Shown here piece by piece: positions 1-6,765 of a stretch of 14,575 nt of DNA. The DNA lies in contig JBAYZO010000044.1 of the NCBI GenBank assembly GCA_041672465.1, positions 1 to 14,575 on the forward strand, in the 5' to 3' direction. Below the pieces are notes generated by a model. That model ran no database searches and was not told the origin of the DNA. It worked only from the letters and a program-made list of their open reading frames with translations. Within the stretch, counting starts at the first letter, position 1. Every line of letters begins with the position of its first letter. The translations under genes were made by a program, and so were the position numbers. The stretch is from UBA1206 sp041672465 (GTDB taxonomy: Bacteria; Bacillota; Clostridia; Oscillospirales; CAG-382).

Positions 1-30
1 ACCCGCCCTTAGCTTTGGTTTATCTGACAT
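1..30 (-). CDS. Start of an unidentified gene, cut by the left window edge
   Basis: An ATG at 28-30 on the minus strand opens a frame that runs to the window edge and reads MSDKPKLRAG. An AGGAA-type ribosome binding site (complement of about 41-46) lies ten bases upstream, a normal distance. The gap to the stop of the preceding acetyltransferase gene is 36 bases, so it would continue the same transcript. Ten residues are too few to name a family. Confidence is limited because only the start is visible. Confidence 0.45.
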   Translation of the reverse strand, partial: MSDKPKLRAG

Positions 31-66
31 TTTGGTTATCTTCCTTTCGGTTAAGCTTAAAAACGC

Positions 67-540
67 TTAGATAAGCGACGAGTAAATTCCCGGCGACGAG
101 CCTTCGATAACAATGGCGGAGCAGACCTTTTTGTAAAAATCCACCGGCCCTGCCGAGCCGATTATGGCGTAGGCGTAGCCCTCGTCCCGCAGCGCCTCAA
201 GACACCTGAGTAGGAGCGCTTTACCGATGCCTAAACCCCTTTTGTCTTCCGCAACCCCCGTGGGGCCGAAATAGCCTTTGTATGTACAGTCATAGCCCCC
301 AAAGCCGAGTATTTCTTTGGTTTCAATATCGACAGCCACAAAGCAGGACACGGGGAATCTGGTAAAAGCGGTGTCTATCTCGCTTGCCCAGCCCTCGCGG
401 AAGTGCTTTAGAATAAAGTCATAAACCTTTTTTTTGTTTGGGGTCATGGGGCGGACAATTCTTATTCCTTTATCTAAAAGGGATTTATAAAGCTCGCTGT
501 TATCGCTTAGTTCGTATAGTTTGACAAGCAGATCAGGCAT
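67..540 (-). CDS. GNAT family N-acetyltransferase
   Basis: This 157-residue protein is a full-length single-domain GNAT enzyme, expected to transfer an acetyl group from acetyl-CoA to an amine. The acetyl-CoA pyrophosphate-binding motif A is clear at residues 94-110: a beta strand (TGVAEDK) followed by RGLGIGKALLL, matching the family pattern Q/R-x-x-G-x-G/A. A following strand and helix (YAIIGSAGPVDFYKKV, about 124-139) fit motif B. There is no signal peptide or membrane segment, so it should be cytoplasmic. The ATG at 540 is preceded by AAGGAGG six bases away, and that site overlaps the stop codon of the upstream hydrolase gene, which implies translational coupling. The acceptor substrate cannot be read from sequence; small metabolites, amino sugars and proteins are all possible. 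Confidence 0.85.
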   Translation of the reverse strand: MPDLLVKLYELSDNSELYKSLLDKGIRIVRPMTPNKKKVYDFILKHFREGWASEIDTAFTRFPVSCFVAVDIETKEILGFGGYDCTYKGYFGPTGVAEDKRGLGIGKALLLRCLEALRDEGYAYAIIGSAGPVDFYKKVCSAIVIEGSSPGIYSSLI

Positions 541-551
541 AACAAACCTCC

Positions 552-1205
552 TTAAAACTTAAACTTCCAGTGTTTTAAAATTTGTCTCGCGATGGCCATT
601 TGGGTTATATCGGTGGGGTGAACCCTGTCGGGGGAGAAAACTTTTGTGTAAAGTGTTTTGCAAAGCCTGTCAAGCTCGGGCTGGAGGTCGATAAACTCAA
701 AGCCGTATTCCCCCGCGAGCCGCCTGCACACCGCGGAATAAGCCGCGACGTCAAGCATAAAGATATCTTTTTTGTTAAGCTCAAGGTAATACGGGGAAAT
801 GAGGGTGAAGTGTTTTAGGTTTTTCACCGAATACTCGGAAATAAATCGCAGGTTATCCTCGTATTCCTCAATCGAGACGGAGTTTTCTTTATCCATCCAG
901 TGGTCGTGCTTGCGCCAGATATCGTTTACGCCGATAAGCAGCGTGGCGTGGTCTGGCTTTATCGCATTGATATCGGAAATCCATCTCGCCCGGATATGCC
1001 TTGAGGTTTCGCCTGAAGTCCCGGCGTTGACAAGTTTAATTTCTTTTTCCGGGTGGACGGCGGTGAGCATTTCGTGCATCCGCTTGACATAGCTGTTACC
1101 CAGCCCCGTGAGATAAGTGCCGTAAGGCCGCGCCCGCCCGCAGTCGGTGGTGGAGTCCCCCGACATCAGTATGACGTAACCCTTTTTAATTTCCTTTATA
1201 TCCAT
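552..1205 (-). CDS. SGNH/GDSL-family hydrolase (esterase/lipase-like)
   Basis: The 217-residue protein carries all four conserved blocks of the SGNH hydrolase fold. Block I is GDST at residues 16-19, with Ser18 as nucleophile. Block II is NAGTSGETSR, with the oxyanion-hole Gly. Block III is GVND, with Asn94. Block V is DRVHP, with catalytic Asp193 and His196. Such enzymes deacylate small esters, polysaccharide O-acetyl groups or lipids. No signal peptide is visible, so it is probably cytoplasmic, although the neighbours are surface proteins. I chose the ATG at 1203-1205; a TTG one codon upstream (1208) sits nine bases from the GAGG site and is a real alternative. It starts 20 bases after the LRR gene stop and its own stop overlaps the ribosome binding site of the acetyltransferase gene, so the three are very probably one operon. 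A deacetylase/acetyltransferase pairing is suggestive but unproven. Confidence 0.85.
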   Translation of the reverse strand: MDIKEIKKGYVILMSGDSTTDCGRARPYGTYLTGLGNSYVKRMHEMLTAVHPEKEIKLVNAGTSGETSRHIRARWISDINAIKPDHATLLIGVNDIWRKHDHWMDKENSVSIEEYEDNLRFISEYSVKNLKHFTLISPYYLELNKKDIFMLDVAAYSAVCRRLAGEYGFEFIDLQPELDRLCKTLYTKVFSPDRVHPTDITQMAIARQILKHWKFKF

Positions 1206-1225
1206 CAAAACTGTTTTCCTCTCTC

Positions 1226-3349
1226 TTATTCCTCGCTTACGGCGGATTCCTCGGGAACCTCAGACTCGGCCGAGCTCTCCCCGGGGGAGGTTTCGCTTGT
1301 CTCTGAAGAGTCGGGCTCCTTCTTTTCGTTTGTCACTTTGGCAAGCTTGTAGAAATCGGATATTTCGGTATATTCCTCAATATTGTTTCCCGAGAAAATT
1401 ATCGATGTGAGCTTCGCGGGGCTAAAATAAGTGTTTATCCCCAAAATGCCGTCGTCATCAAGCAGGTTATCCGAAAAATCGGCGGAAGTCACGTTAAACA
1501 GCGGCGGAAGAATCTCGTCCCCCGCGCCGGTCACGGTTAAGTCGGTTTCGGGGAGGAGGGCGATTTTATTTGAGGCAAGCTTAACCGTGGTGAGCGTTTT
1601 AAAATTTAATAGGTTTGAAAAGTCCGACAAATTGTTTTTTGAAAGGTCAATTGTCGTCACCGCGTCAAGCGTTTTAAGGCTCGTAATGTCGTCAATTTCG
1701 TTTTCCGACAAGTTAAGGGTGGTAAGCGCCTTTAGGTCGCGGATATTAAGCTCTCCCGTCAGCTTGTTTTTGGAAAGATTAATTGTTTTCAGCGTCTCAA
1801 TGTCGTAAATCCCCTTGATTTCCGCGATTTCGTTGTCCGAGGCGTTAAGCGAGGTCAGCGCGGTAAGCGACGACAGATCGGGCAGGGAAGTGATTTTATT
1901 TGCGTTAAGGGTGAGGGTGGTCAGCGCCTTAAGGTCGCGTATGCCGTCAATCGAGGTTATAAGGTTGTCGCTCAGGTTGATTGAGGTGAGCTCTTCAAGG
2001 TTTTTTATCCCCTCAACGGCGGCGATTTTGTTTTTCGAGGCGTCAAGGGTGACAAGCGATTCGAGAGAAGTCAGATCCGGGAGCGACTCAATGGCGTTTT
2101 TGGAAAGCTTTAGGGTTTCGAGCTTGCCAAGACCCGCTAAACCGGTTATATCTTTTATTACCCCCGCCGCGTTGCCGTCGTCGTCCGTTTTTCCCTCGGC
2201 TTCCAGCGTTTTAAGGTTTGTCAGCCCCGAAAGGTCGGGGAAAGAGACAAAGCTGTTTTCCGAGAGCGTGAGGGTTTCAAGGTTTGTCAGCGATGAAAGC
2301 GCGGTTACGTCTTCAATCTCGTTTTCGGTGAGGTAAAGATATTTCAGCTTACCAAGCCCGCTGAGGTCGGCGATATCTTTTATTTTGTTGCCCGGGGCGG
2401 AGAGGGTTTCAAGTTCGGCAAGCCCCTTAAGAGAGGATATGTCGTCAATCTCATTATTGTCAAGCGCGAGCGTTTTAAGGCTTGTCAGCCCGGAAAGCGG
2501 GGCAAGGTCGGTCAGGCTGTTCCCCGTTGCCACAATCGTTTCAATGTTTCGGAGACCCTCCATGCCCGCAAGGCTTGTCACGGCGGTGCTTGAAATATCA
2601 AGCTGGACAAGCGAGCTTAGGTTTTCAATCCCGTTAAGGCGCTTTAGCGAGGAGGCGGCGAGCGAGAGATACTCAAGGTCTTCCAAGTCTTCAAAAACCG
2701 TAAGGTCGCTTATGTCGTTTATGGCGAGCATGTTTATAATTTCGTCGGCGTTCCAGCCCAGCGAGCTGCCGCCGCTTTGGCTTGAATAGGTGATGTTGGC
2801 GTAGAAAACTTCATAGTAAATGTTTGAAATATCATAGCTGTCAAGAGCGGTGAGGATCTTCAGGTTGCGGAAATTGGCGAGATCTTTGGCGACGGTGGGC
2901 TTTACGTTGTAGAGCACGATATAGTCGTCGGCGGTGTAGGGAAGACTGGTTTCGGAGCTTTCGCTCCCCGAGGTTTCGCCGTCCGCGGAGTTGTTTTCAT
3001 CGCCGCTTAGTTCGTCGTCCTTTGCTTTGGATTCAATCACATACGAGGCGTATTTTTCGTTTCCCAAAATCAAATATGTGTATCCTGTAATCTGGGAAGA
3101 AGACTGGTCATAGGCCGAAAATGAAAATCTGAGGTATTCGTATTCGTCAAGGACTGATTGGTCAATGCTCCGCGGGTAGACCCCGAGGCTTTTCGCTATC
3201 GCTTTGGCGAAGACTTGGTCCTCAAACAGCGGGTTAGAGTTAAGATACGCTTTTAGAAAAAGCCCCACTCCGGCTCCCGCCGTCAGCAGGCAGAGAACAA
3301 TCGTAAATATAAGCGTCCGCTTTAGTTGCTTTTTTGAATACGTTGCCAT
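1226..3349 (-). CDS. Membrane-anchored leucine-rich repeat protein
   Basis: This 707-residue protein starts with a basic stretch and a single hydrophobic segment (about 12-34), a signal anchor or uncleaved signal peptide. Residues 40-110 are a globular stretch of unknown type. Residues 111-137 are an acidic, serine-rich linker. From about 215 to 660 there are roughly twenty leucine-rich repeats of about 22 residues, with the pattern LxxLxxLxLSxNxIxDIxxL typical of the SDS22/internalin-like class. A short insertion (about 386-400) breaks the regular spacing. The C-terminus (about 675-707) is a Ser/Glu-rich tail without an LPxTG sorting signal, so anchoring must come from the N-terminus, with the repeats outside the cell. 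LRR arrays of this kind bind proteins or glycans; the ligand is unknown. The ATG at 3349 has an AAAGGA site ten bases upstream. A 112-base gap separates it from the preceding membrane protein gene. Confidence 0.88.
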   Translation of the reverse strand: MATYSKKQLKRTLIFTIVLCLLTAGAGVGLFLKAYLNSNPLFEDQVFAKAIAKSLGVYPRSIDQSVLDEYEYLRFSFSAYDQSSSQITGYTYLILGNEKYASYVIESKAKDDELSGDENNSADGETSGSESSETSLPYTADDYIVLYNVKPTVAKDLANFRNLKILTALDSYDISNIYYEVFYANITYSSQSGGSSLGWNADEIINMLAINDISDLTVFEDLEDLEYLSLAASSLKRLNGIENLSSLVQLDISSTAVTSLAGMEGLRNIETIVATGNSLTDLAPLSGLTSLKTLALDNNEIDDISSLKGLAELETLSAPGNKIKDIADLSGLGKLKYLYLTENEIEDVTALSSLTNLETLTLSENSFVSFPDLSGLTNLKTLEAEGKTDDDGNAAGVIKDITGLAGLGKLETLKLSKNAIESLPDLTSLESLVTLDASKNKIAAVEGIKNLEELTSINLSDNLITSIDGIRDLKALTTLTLNANKITSLPDLSSLTALTSLNASDNEIAEIKGIYDIETLKTINLSKNKLTGELNIRDLKALTTLNLSENEIDDITSLKTLDAVTTIDLSKNNLSDFSNLLNFKTLTTVKLASNKIALLPETDLTVTGAGDEILPPLFNVTSADFSDNLLDDDGILGINTYFSPAKLTSIIFSGNNIEEYTEISDFYKLAKVTNEKKEPDSSETSETSPGESSAESEVPEESAVSEE

Positions 3350-3385
3350 GGTTTTAGGTATCCTTTCTGCTTTTGAAAATGAATG

Positions 3386-3414
3386 ACCGCAAAAAGCCGC
3401 GTGAGTTTTGCGGT
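3386..3414. other. Nine-bp inverted repeat between two membrane-protein genes
   Basis: ACCGCAAAA (3386-3394) and TTTTGCGGT (3406-3414) are perfect complements around an 11-base loop. Neither strand has a convincing T run directly after the stem, so it is a weak terminator candidate. It could be an mRNA-processing hairpin or a protein-binding site upstream of the LRR gene. Confidence 0.4.
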
Positions 3415-3461
3415 AGGCGCAATGGGTAAAAAAGGTTTATTTTAATGATTTTTATTTCTGC

Positions 3462-4241
3462 TTAATTTGAGCTATCTTCGCCTGTATAAGTTAAAATATT
3501 TATAAAAAAGTCTTTGTTGGCGTCCCAATAATCTTTTGTGAGCCCGTAATTCGGGGAGTTTTCGTCGGGAGCGTCGCGCATGCAGAGAATCGCGTCTTTC
3601 GGGAAAGAATCAAACCCCGGAAGGTTAAAAAACTTTAAAGTCCCCACTTTAACGCCAAAGCTGTCGATTTTTTTTACTTCGGCATCCCCAACGAGGGAAG
3701 AGATAGCCGCAAGGGCTCCGCTCCCCGCCGCTTGGTTATAAAAAGATTCCTCAAGAATATAAATAAGCGAATCTCCGGTCGCGATTTCAGTATTAAAACG
3801 CCGAGCCGCCTCGATATTGGTCTCATAGGCGGTCAGCTTAACGCCCTCGGGGTTAACGGCGGTGATATCCACAAGGCCAAGCTTCTTTTTGCCGTCTCCG
3901 TTATAGTCGGTGAGGTATTCCTCGGCGGTTAATGACATGGTGTTTTTTACTTTCACCGTAAGGTTCGGAGGGCCGACATACATAATAAAGGCGTCGGGCT
4001 TAACCTTTGAGAAAAGCTGAAAAGACGAAATAACGATAACGCTTAAAATAAGCGCGGATATTATGGTTTGCCACTTGTAAAAGTACCAGTAGTTTTCAAA
4101 TTTATCTTTAAAAGAAGCGTTTTTGTCACCTTTTTTTGTTTTTCCGCGAATGCTTTCTTTATTTTCGGCATTTTTGCCGTTTTTGTCGTCTTCATCTTCA
4201 TAAGGTGAAAATTGCGGCTTGCCATCCGCCCCTATTTTCAT
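3462..4241 (-). CDS. Single-pass membrane protein of unknown function
   Basis: I do not recognise a named family. The 259-residue product has a long, highly charged, probably cytoplasmic N-terminal region (1-57, rich in Lys, Asp and Glu), then an aromatic-rich stretch (FENYWYFYKWQTI, about 48-60) running into one transmembrane helix (about 59-77). About 180 residues follow on the predicted outer side, starting KPDAFIMYVGPPNLTVKV. That part alternates predicted strands and helices and has no catalytic motif I can see. I chose the ATG at 4239-4241 because GAAAGGG lies eleven bases upstream; a GTG four codons earlier (4253) overlaps that site. The gene is the first after the palindromic repeat cluster and precedes the LRR gene, and both products are membrane proteins, so they may work in the same envelope process. 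This is inference from position only. Confidence 0.65.
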   Translation of the reverse strand: MKIGADGKPQFSPYEDEDDKNGKNAENKESIRGKTKKGDKNASFKDKFENYWYFYKWQTIISALILSVIVISSFQLFSKVKPDAFIMYVGPPNLTVKVKNTMSLTAEEYLTDYNGDGKKKLGLVDITAVNPEGVKLTAYETNIEAARRFNTEIATGDSLIYILEESFYNQAAGSGALAAISSLVGDAEVKKIDSFGVKVGTLKFFNLPGFDSFPKDAILCMRDAPDENSPNYGLTKDYWDANKDFFINILTYTGEDSSN

Positions 4242-4298
4242 ATCTATAATCACCCTTTCATTAACGCGTGAACTTTTTTGCTTTCATTTATTGAGCAT

Positions 4299-4324
4299 AT
4301 ATTGAAAGATTTATCTTTCAATAT
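4299..4324. repeat. Short palindrome, copy 1 (extended to 12-bp arms)
   Basis: ATATTGAAAGAT and ATCTTTCAATAT are separated by TT. This copy has two extra base pairs compared with the core and lies nearest to the downstream membrane-protein gene. On the plus strand it is followed by the TTGTTTAAACCGC half-unit sequence (4326-4354). Confidence 0.8.
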
Positions 4325-4336
4325 GTTGTTTAAACC

Positions 4337-4378
4337 GCAAAGACAAAAGTTTGCTCATTTAAAACTTTTTTTCTTTGC
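4337..4378. repeat. Diverged palindromic unit in the repeat cluster
   Basis: GCAAAGA (4337-4343) pairs with TCTTTGC (4372-4378), and AAAAGTTT (4345-4352) pairs with AAACTTTT (4362-4369), giving one interrupted stem of 15 base pairs. The left part (4326-4354) aligns with the 3' half of the cloverleaf units. This looks like a degenerate copy in which the two inner hairpins have been lost. Confidence 0.6.
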
Positions 4379-4423
4379 AAATCCAGAGAACTGCACTCTT
4401 TTTCTCTTTATAAATCCAGAGAA

Positions 4424-4492
4424 TTGCAACCTTTTTGGTGGTTTCGCTTTAGCGAAATTGCGGTTGTTTAAACCGCAAAACCAAAAAGTTGC
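4424..4492. repeat. Cloverleaf-like nested inverted repeat, unit 1
   Basis: The outer stem is GCAA (4426-4429), a bulged C, then CTTTTTGGT (4431-4439), paired with ACCAAAAAG (4480-4488) and TTGC (4489-4492), 13 base pairs in all. It encloses two hairpins: TTTCGCT/AGCGAAA (4442-4448 with 4451-4457) and TTGCGGTT/AACCGCAA (4458-4465 with 4471-4478). Unit 2 has the same architecture with different but still paired bases. Confidence 0.85.
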
Positions 4493-4493
4493 C

Positions 4494-4515
4494 ATTGAAA
4501 GATTTATCTTTCAAT
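4494..4515. repeat. Short palindrome, copy 2
   Basis: Arms ATTGAAAGAT and ATCTTTCAAT around TT, identical in core to the copies at 4299-4324 and 4661-4682. It abuts the end of cloverleaf unit 1, two bases after its outer stem. Confidence 0.8.
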
Positions 4516-4550
4516 ATGTTGTTTAAACCGCAAAACCAAAAAGTTGCACC
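4516..4550. repeat. Half copy of the cloverleaf unit
   Basis: Bases 4519-4547 repeat bases 4464-4492 exactly (29 bases), which is the 3' half of cloverleaf unit 1. The matching 5' half is missing; in its place is the short palindrome at 4494-4515. This is evidence that the cluster grew or decayed by partial duplication or deletion. Confidence 0.8.
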
Positions 4551-4571
4551 ATTGAAAAATTCATTTTTCAA
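4551..4571. repeat. Short palindrome, copy 3, with a compensatory change
   Basis: Here the arms are ATTGAAAAAT and ATTTTTCAA. Compared with the other copies one G has become A in the left arm and the facing C has become T in the right arm, so pairing is kept. The loop is TC instead of TT. Confidence 0.8.
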
Positions 4572-4590
4572 CCTTTGTAAATCCGGAGAC

Positions 4591-4658
4591 TGCAATCTTT
4601 TAGTCGGTTTCGGCTTGCCGAAATTGTGGTTTCAAAACCACAAAGACTAAAAGTTGCA
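4591..4658. repeat. Cloverleaf-like nested inverted repeat, unit 2
   Basis: The outer stem is TGCAA (4591-4595), a bulged T, then CTTTTAGTC (4597-4605), paired with GACTAAAAG (4645-4653) and TTGCA (4654-4658), 14 base pairs. The inner hairpins are TTTCGGC/GCCGAAA (4608-4614 with 4617-4623) and TTGTGGTTT/AAACCACAA (4624-4632 with 4635-4643). Relative to unit 1, six base pairs differ at both partners and all six still pair. Confidence 0.85.
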
Positions 4659-4660
4659 CA

Positions 4661-4682
4661 ATTGAAAGATTTATCTTTCAAT
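4661..4682. repeat. Short palindrome, copy 4, overlapping the lysS stop codon
   Basis: The core palindrome is identical to copies 1 and 2. Read on the minus strand it contributes the codons ATT GAA AGA and the TAA stop of lysS, so the coding region ends inside the palindrome and the hairpin forms across the stop. Confidence 0.8.
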
Positions 4683-6194
4683 TGATTTCATTGTCGGAAA
4701 CAGCAGCACATCCCTTATCGAAGCGGAATCGGTCAGCAGCATCACAAGCCTGTCTACCCCAAAGCCCAGCCCGCCCGTCGGCGGCATTCCGTATTCAAGC
4801 GCGTTTATAAAGTCTTCGTCCACCTCGGCTTTAATCCCCAGCGCGGTTTTTTCCGAAACTTGTTTTTCAAAGCGCGCCCTCTGGTCTATCGGGTCGTTGA
4901 GTTCGGAAAAAGCGTTGCCCATTTCACGGTTGAAGATAAAAAACTCAAAGCGTTCGGTAAACGCGGGGTTTGACTTTTTCCTTTTGGCAAGCGGAGAGTT
5001 TTCCACCGGGTAATCGTAAATAAAGGTGGGCTGAATAAGCTTGTCCTCGACGTATTTTTCAAAAAACGCGATGAGCGCGTTTCCCTTTGTGGGCTCGCCC
5101 TCGACTTTTACCCCGCGTTCTTCCGCCTCGCGTATCGCGTCGCGGTCGGTTTCCCATGAATAATAATCCACTCCGGCGTGTAAGAACACCGCTTCCGCCA
5201 TGGTGAGCCGCTTCCACGGGGACGCCATGTTTATCGTAACGCCCTGATATTCAATAACTTCGCTGCCGCAAATTGACCTTGCAAGCGCGGTGTAAAGCTC
5301 TTCGGCAAGGTCCATCATCCCGTGGTAGTCGGTGTAAGCCTGATATAATTCAACCATTGTGAATTCGGGGTTGTGTTTTATGTCCATGCCCTCGTTTCTG
5401 AAAACCCTGCCGACTTCATAAACCTTTTCAAACCCGCCGACAATAAGCCTTTTTAGGTGGAGCTCGGTTTCTATCCTAAGATACATGGGAATGTCAAGTG
5501 TGTTGTGGTGGGTGATAAACGGCCGCGCGGCGGCGCCGATTTCAAGCGTGTGGAGCACCGGCGTCTCAACTTCAATAAACCCTTTTGAGTCAAGGAAAGC
5601 CCGGATTTCGGATAGAATGCGCGACCTTTTAATAAAGGTTTCTTTAACTTCGGGGTTTACAATCAAGTCGACATATCTCTGGCGGTAGCGGAGGTCGGTG
5701 TCTCTCAGCCCATGGAACTTTTCCGGGAGGGGGAGAAGGGATTTAGAGAGCAATATCAAATTTTTGGCGTGGATTGATATTTCCCCCCGCCGCGTTTTGA
5801 ACACAAAGCCGCGCACGCCGATGATATCGCCGATATCCCATTTTTTAAATTCCTCAAAGCTGTCTTCCCCAATGTCGTCAATCTTGACATAGCACTGGAT
5901 ACGCCCGGACGAGTCGGCAATATCAATAAAATTGGCTTTTCCCATATCCCGGCGGGACAAAATCCGCCCCGCCGCCGTAACGGTTTTATTTTCGTTTTCG
6001 GGGAAGCCATCTTTTATTTCGCCGGAACTGCTGTCTTTTTCAAACTTTACGTTTTCATAGGGGTTTCGCCCGGAACCGATAAGCTCCGCGAGCTTTTTTT
6101 TCCGCTGTTCTTTCTCGTTTTGAACTCCGGGAGTCTCCGGCGGCTGTTCCCCGCTTTGAGGGGGCGTATTTATGTTGTTGTTTTCAAGGCTCAT
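4671..6194 (-). CDS. lysS: Lysyl-tRNA synthetase, class II
   Basis: This 507-residue cytoplasmic enzyme charges tRNA-Lys with lysine using ATP. The N-terminal 65 residues are a variable, Pro/Gln- and Lys-rich extension. An OB-fold anticodon-binding domain follows (about 70-150, with AGRILSRRDMGKANFIDI). The class II catalytic core has motif 1 near FIEVETPVL (207-214), motif 2 with FRNEG at 265-269 and HNPEFTMVELYQAY, and motif 3 GLGFGVDRLVML (475-486). The AAARPF and IRDVLLFPTMK signatures are typical of bacterial LysS. Length is normal for the family. The ATG at 6194 has AAAGGA eight bases upstream. It follows greA by 48 bases, a pairing common in Firmicutes. Its last codons and stop lie inside a palindromic repeat, so the final residues (SIER) may have been supplied or replaced by that element. 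Confidence 0.97.
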   Translation of the reverse strand: MSLENNNINTPPQSGEQPPETPGVQNEKEQRKKKLAELIGSGRNPYENVKFEKDSSSGEIKDGFPENENKTVTAAGRILSRRDMGKANFIDIADSSGRIQCYVKIDDIGEDSFEEFKKWDIGDIIGVRGFVFKTRRGEISIHAKNLILLSKSLLPLPEKFHGLRDTDLRYRQRYVDLIVNPEVKETFIKRSRILSEIRAFLDSKGFIEVETPVLHTLEIGAAARPFITHHNTLDIPMYLRIETELHLKRLIVGGFEKVYEVGRVFRNEGMDIKHNPEFTMVELYQAYTDYHGMMDLAEELYTALARSICGSEVIEYQGVTINMASPWKRLTMAEAVFLHAGVDYYSWETDRDAIREAEERGVKVEGEPTKGNALIAFFEKYVEDKLIQPTFIYDYPVENSPLAKRKKSNPAFTERFEFFIFNREMGNAFSELNDPIDQRARFEKQVSEKTALGIKAEVDEDFINALEYGMPPTGGLGFGVDRLVMLLTDSASIRDVLLFPTMKSIER

Positions 6195-6242
6195 TTTGTG
6201 TTTCCTTTATTTTAAAGTGCGGTAAGGTAAAAAGAAAGGGGG

Positions 6243-6716
6243 TTATTTTGAGATTGATATTATCGTGCACCTTATCATGCCTTTGGGGACCTCAACGGTC
6301 ACGGTGTCGCCTTTTCTAAACCCCAAAAGCGCCTTGCCCAGCGGCGAGTCGTCGGAAATCTTCTTGGCGAACGGGTCGGATTCGGTTGAGCCGACAATTT
6401 TATACTCAAATTCTTGGTCTCTTTCAATGTCATAAATTTTAACTATGCTCCCCACGCTGACCTTGTCGGTTTTGACCTCGCTGTCGTCAAGGATAATCGC
6501 CTGCGCCAAGGTGTCCTCAAGGTTGACAATTCGCGTCTCGACCTCGCCCTGCTCGTTTTTCGCCTCATCGTATTCGCTGTTTTCAGAAAGATCCCCATAG
6601 GAGCGCGCCTTGGCGATCGCTTGGGATATTTCGTTTCTCCTCACCGTTTTAAGATATTCCAGTTCCGACTGGAGTTTCGCGTAGCCTTCCTTGGAAACAT
6701 AAATTTGTTTTGCCAT
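6243..6716 (-). CDS. greA: Transcription elongation factor GreA
   Basis: GreA enters the RNA polymerase secondary channel and stimulates cleavage of backtracked transcripts. The 157-residue length from the ATG at 6714-6716 matches the family. The N-terminal coiled coil (about 1-75) carries the tip sequence GDLSENSEYDEAK (41-53), with the acidic residues Asp42 and Glu45 needed for cleavage. The C-terminal FKBP-like domain contains SPLGKALLGFRKGD (124-137). I rejected an earlier in-frame start fifteen codons upstream because TAGGAG sits directly before the chosen ATG and the extension does not resemble GreA. It lies 49 bases after the S41 protease gene and 48 bases before lysS, so cotranscription with lysS is likely. 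Confidence 0.96.
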   Translation of the reverse strand: MAKQIYVSKEGYAKLQSELEYLKTVRRNEISQAIAKARSYGDLSENSEYDEAKNEQGEVETRIVNLEDTLAQAIILDDSEVKTDKVSVGSIVKIYDIERDQEFEYKIVGSTESDPFAKKISDDSPLGKALLGFRKGDTVTVEVPKGMIRCTIISISK

Positions 6717-6765
6717 TGTTATTCTCCTAAAGTTAATAGTGTTGTGCGGCGGCAAAGCCAAAAAA

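Larger units (their letters stand above)
4299..4682. repeat. Cluster of nested palindromic repeats downstream of lysS
   Basis: Almost the whole 417-base interval between lysS and the next gene is made of repeated, self-complementary DNA. Four copies of a short hairpin (arms ATTGAAAGAT and ATCTTTCAAT) lie at 4299-4324, 4494-4515, 4551-4571 and 4661-4682. Between them are two complete cloverleaf units (4424-4492 and 4591-4658), a half copy (4516-4550) and a diverged unit (4337-4378). A 5' motif, AAATCCRGAGA followed by a TGCA-like sequence, recurs near 4379, 4412 and 4579. There is no transposase and no target-site duplication that I can define. By form it resembles REP/BIME or MITE-type intergenic elements. 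It would be transcribed in the lysS 3' UTR and could act in RNA stability or termination. Function is unknown. Confidence 0.85.

Noticed and set aside
1431..2789. Several long plus-strand frames opposite the LRR gene
   Set aside because: They are serine/arginine-rich shadows of the LRR codons and have no recognisable domain or ribosome binding site.
4278..4526. An 82-residue plus-strand frame across the repeat cluster
   Set aside because: It is made wholly of the palindromic repeats, repeats peptide fragments accordingly, has no ribosome binding site and is explained by the repeat structure.
4299..4682. CRISPR array in the lysS downstream repeats
   Set aside because: The repeats are not evenly spaced, the sequences between them are themselves repeats rather than unique spacers, and there are no cas genes.
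6717..6761. A longer GreA starting fifteen codons upstream
   Set aside because: The extension is unlike GreA, and a TAGGAG ribosome binding site is placed for the ATG at 6716.
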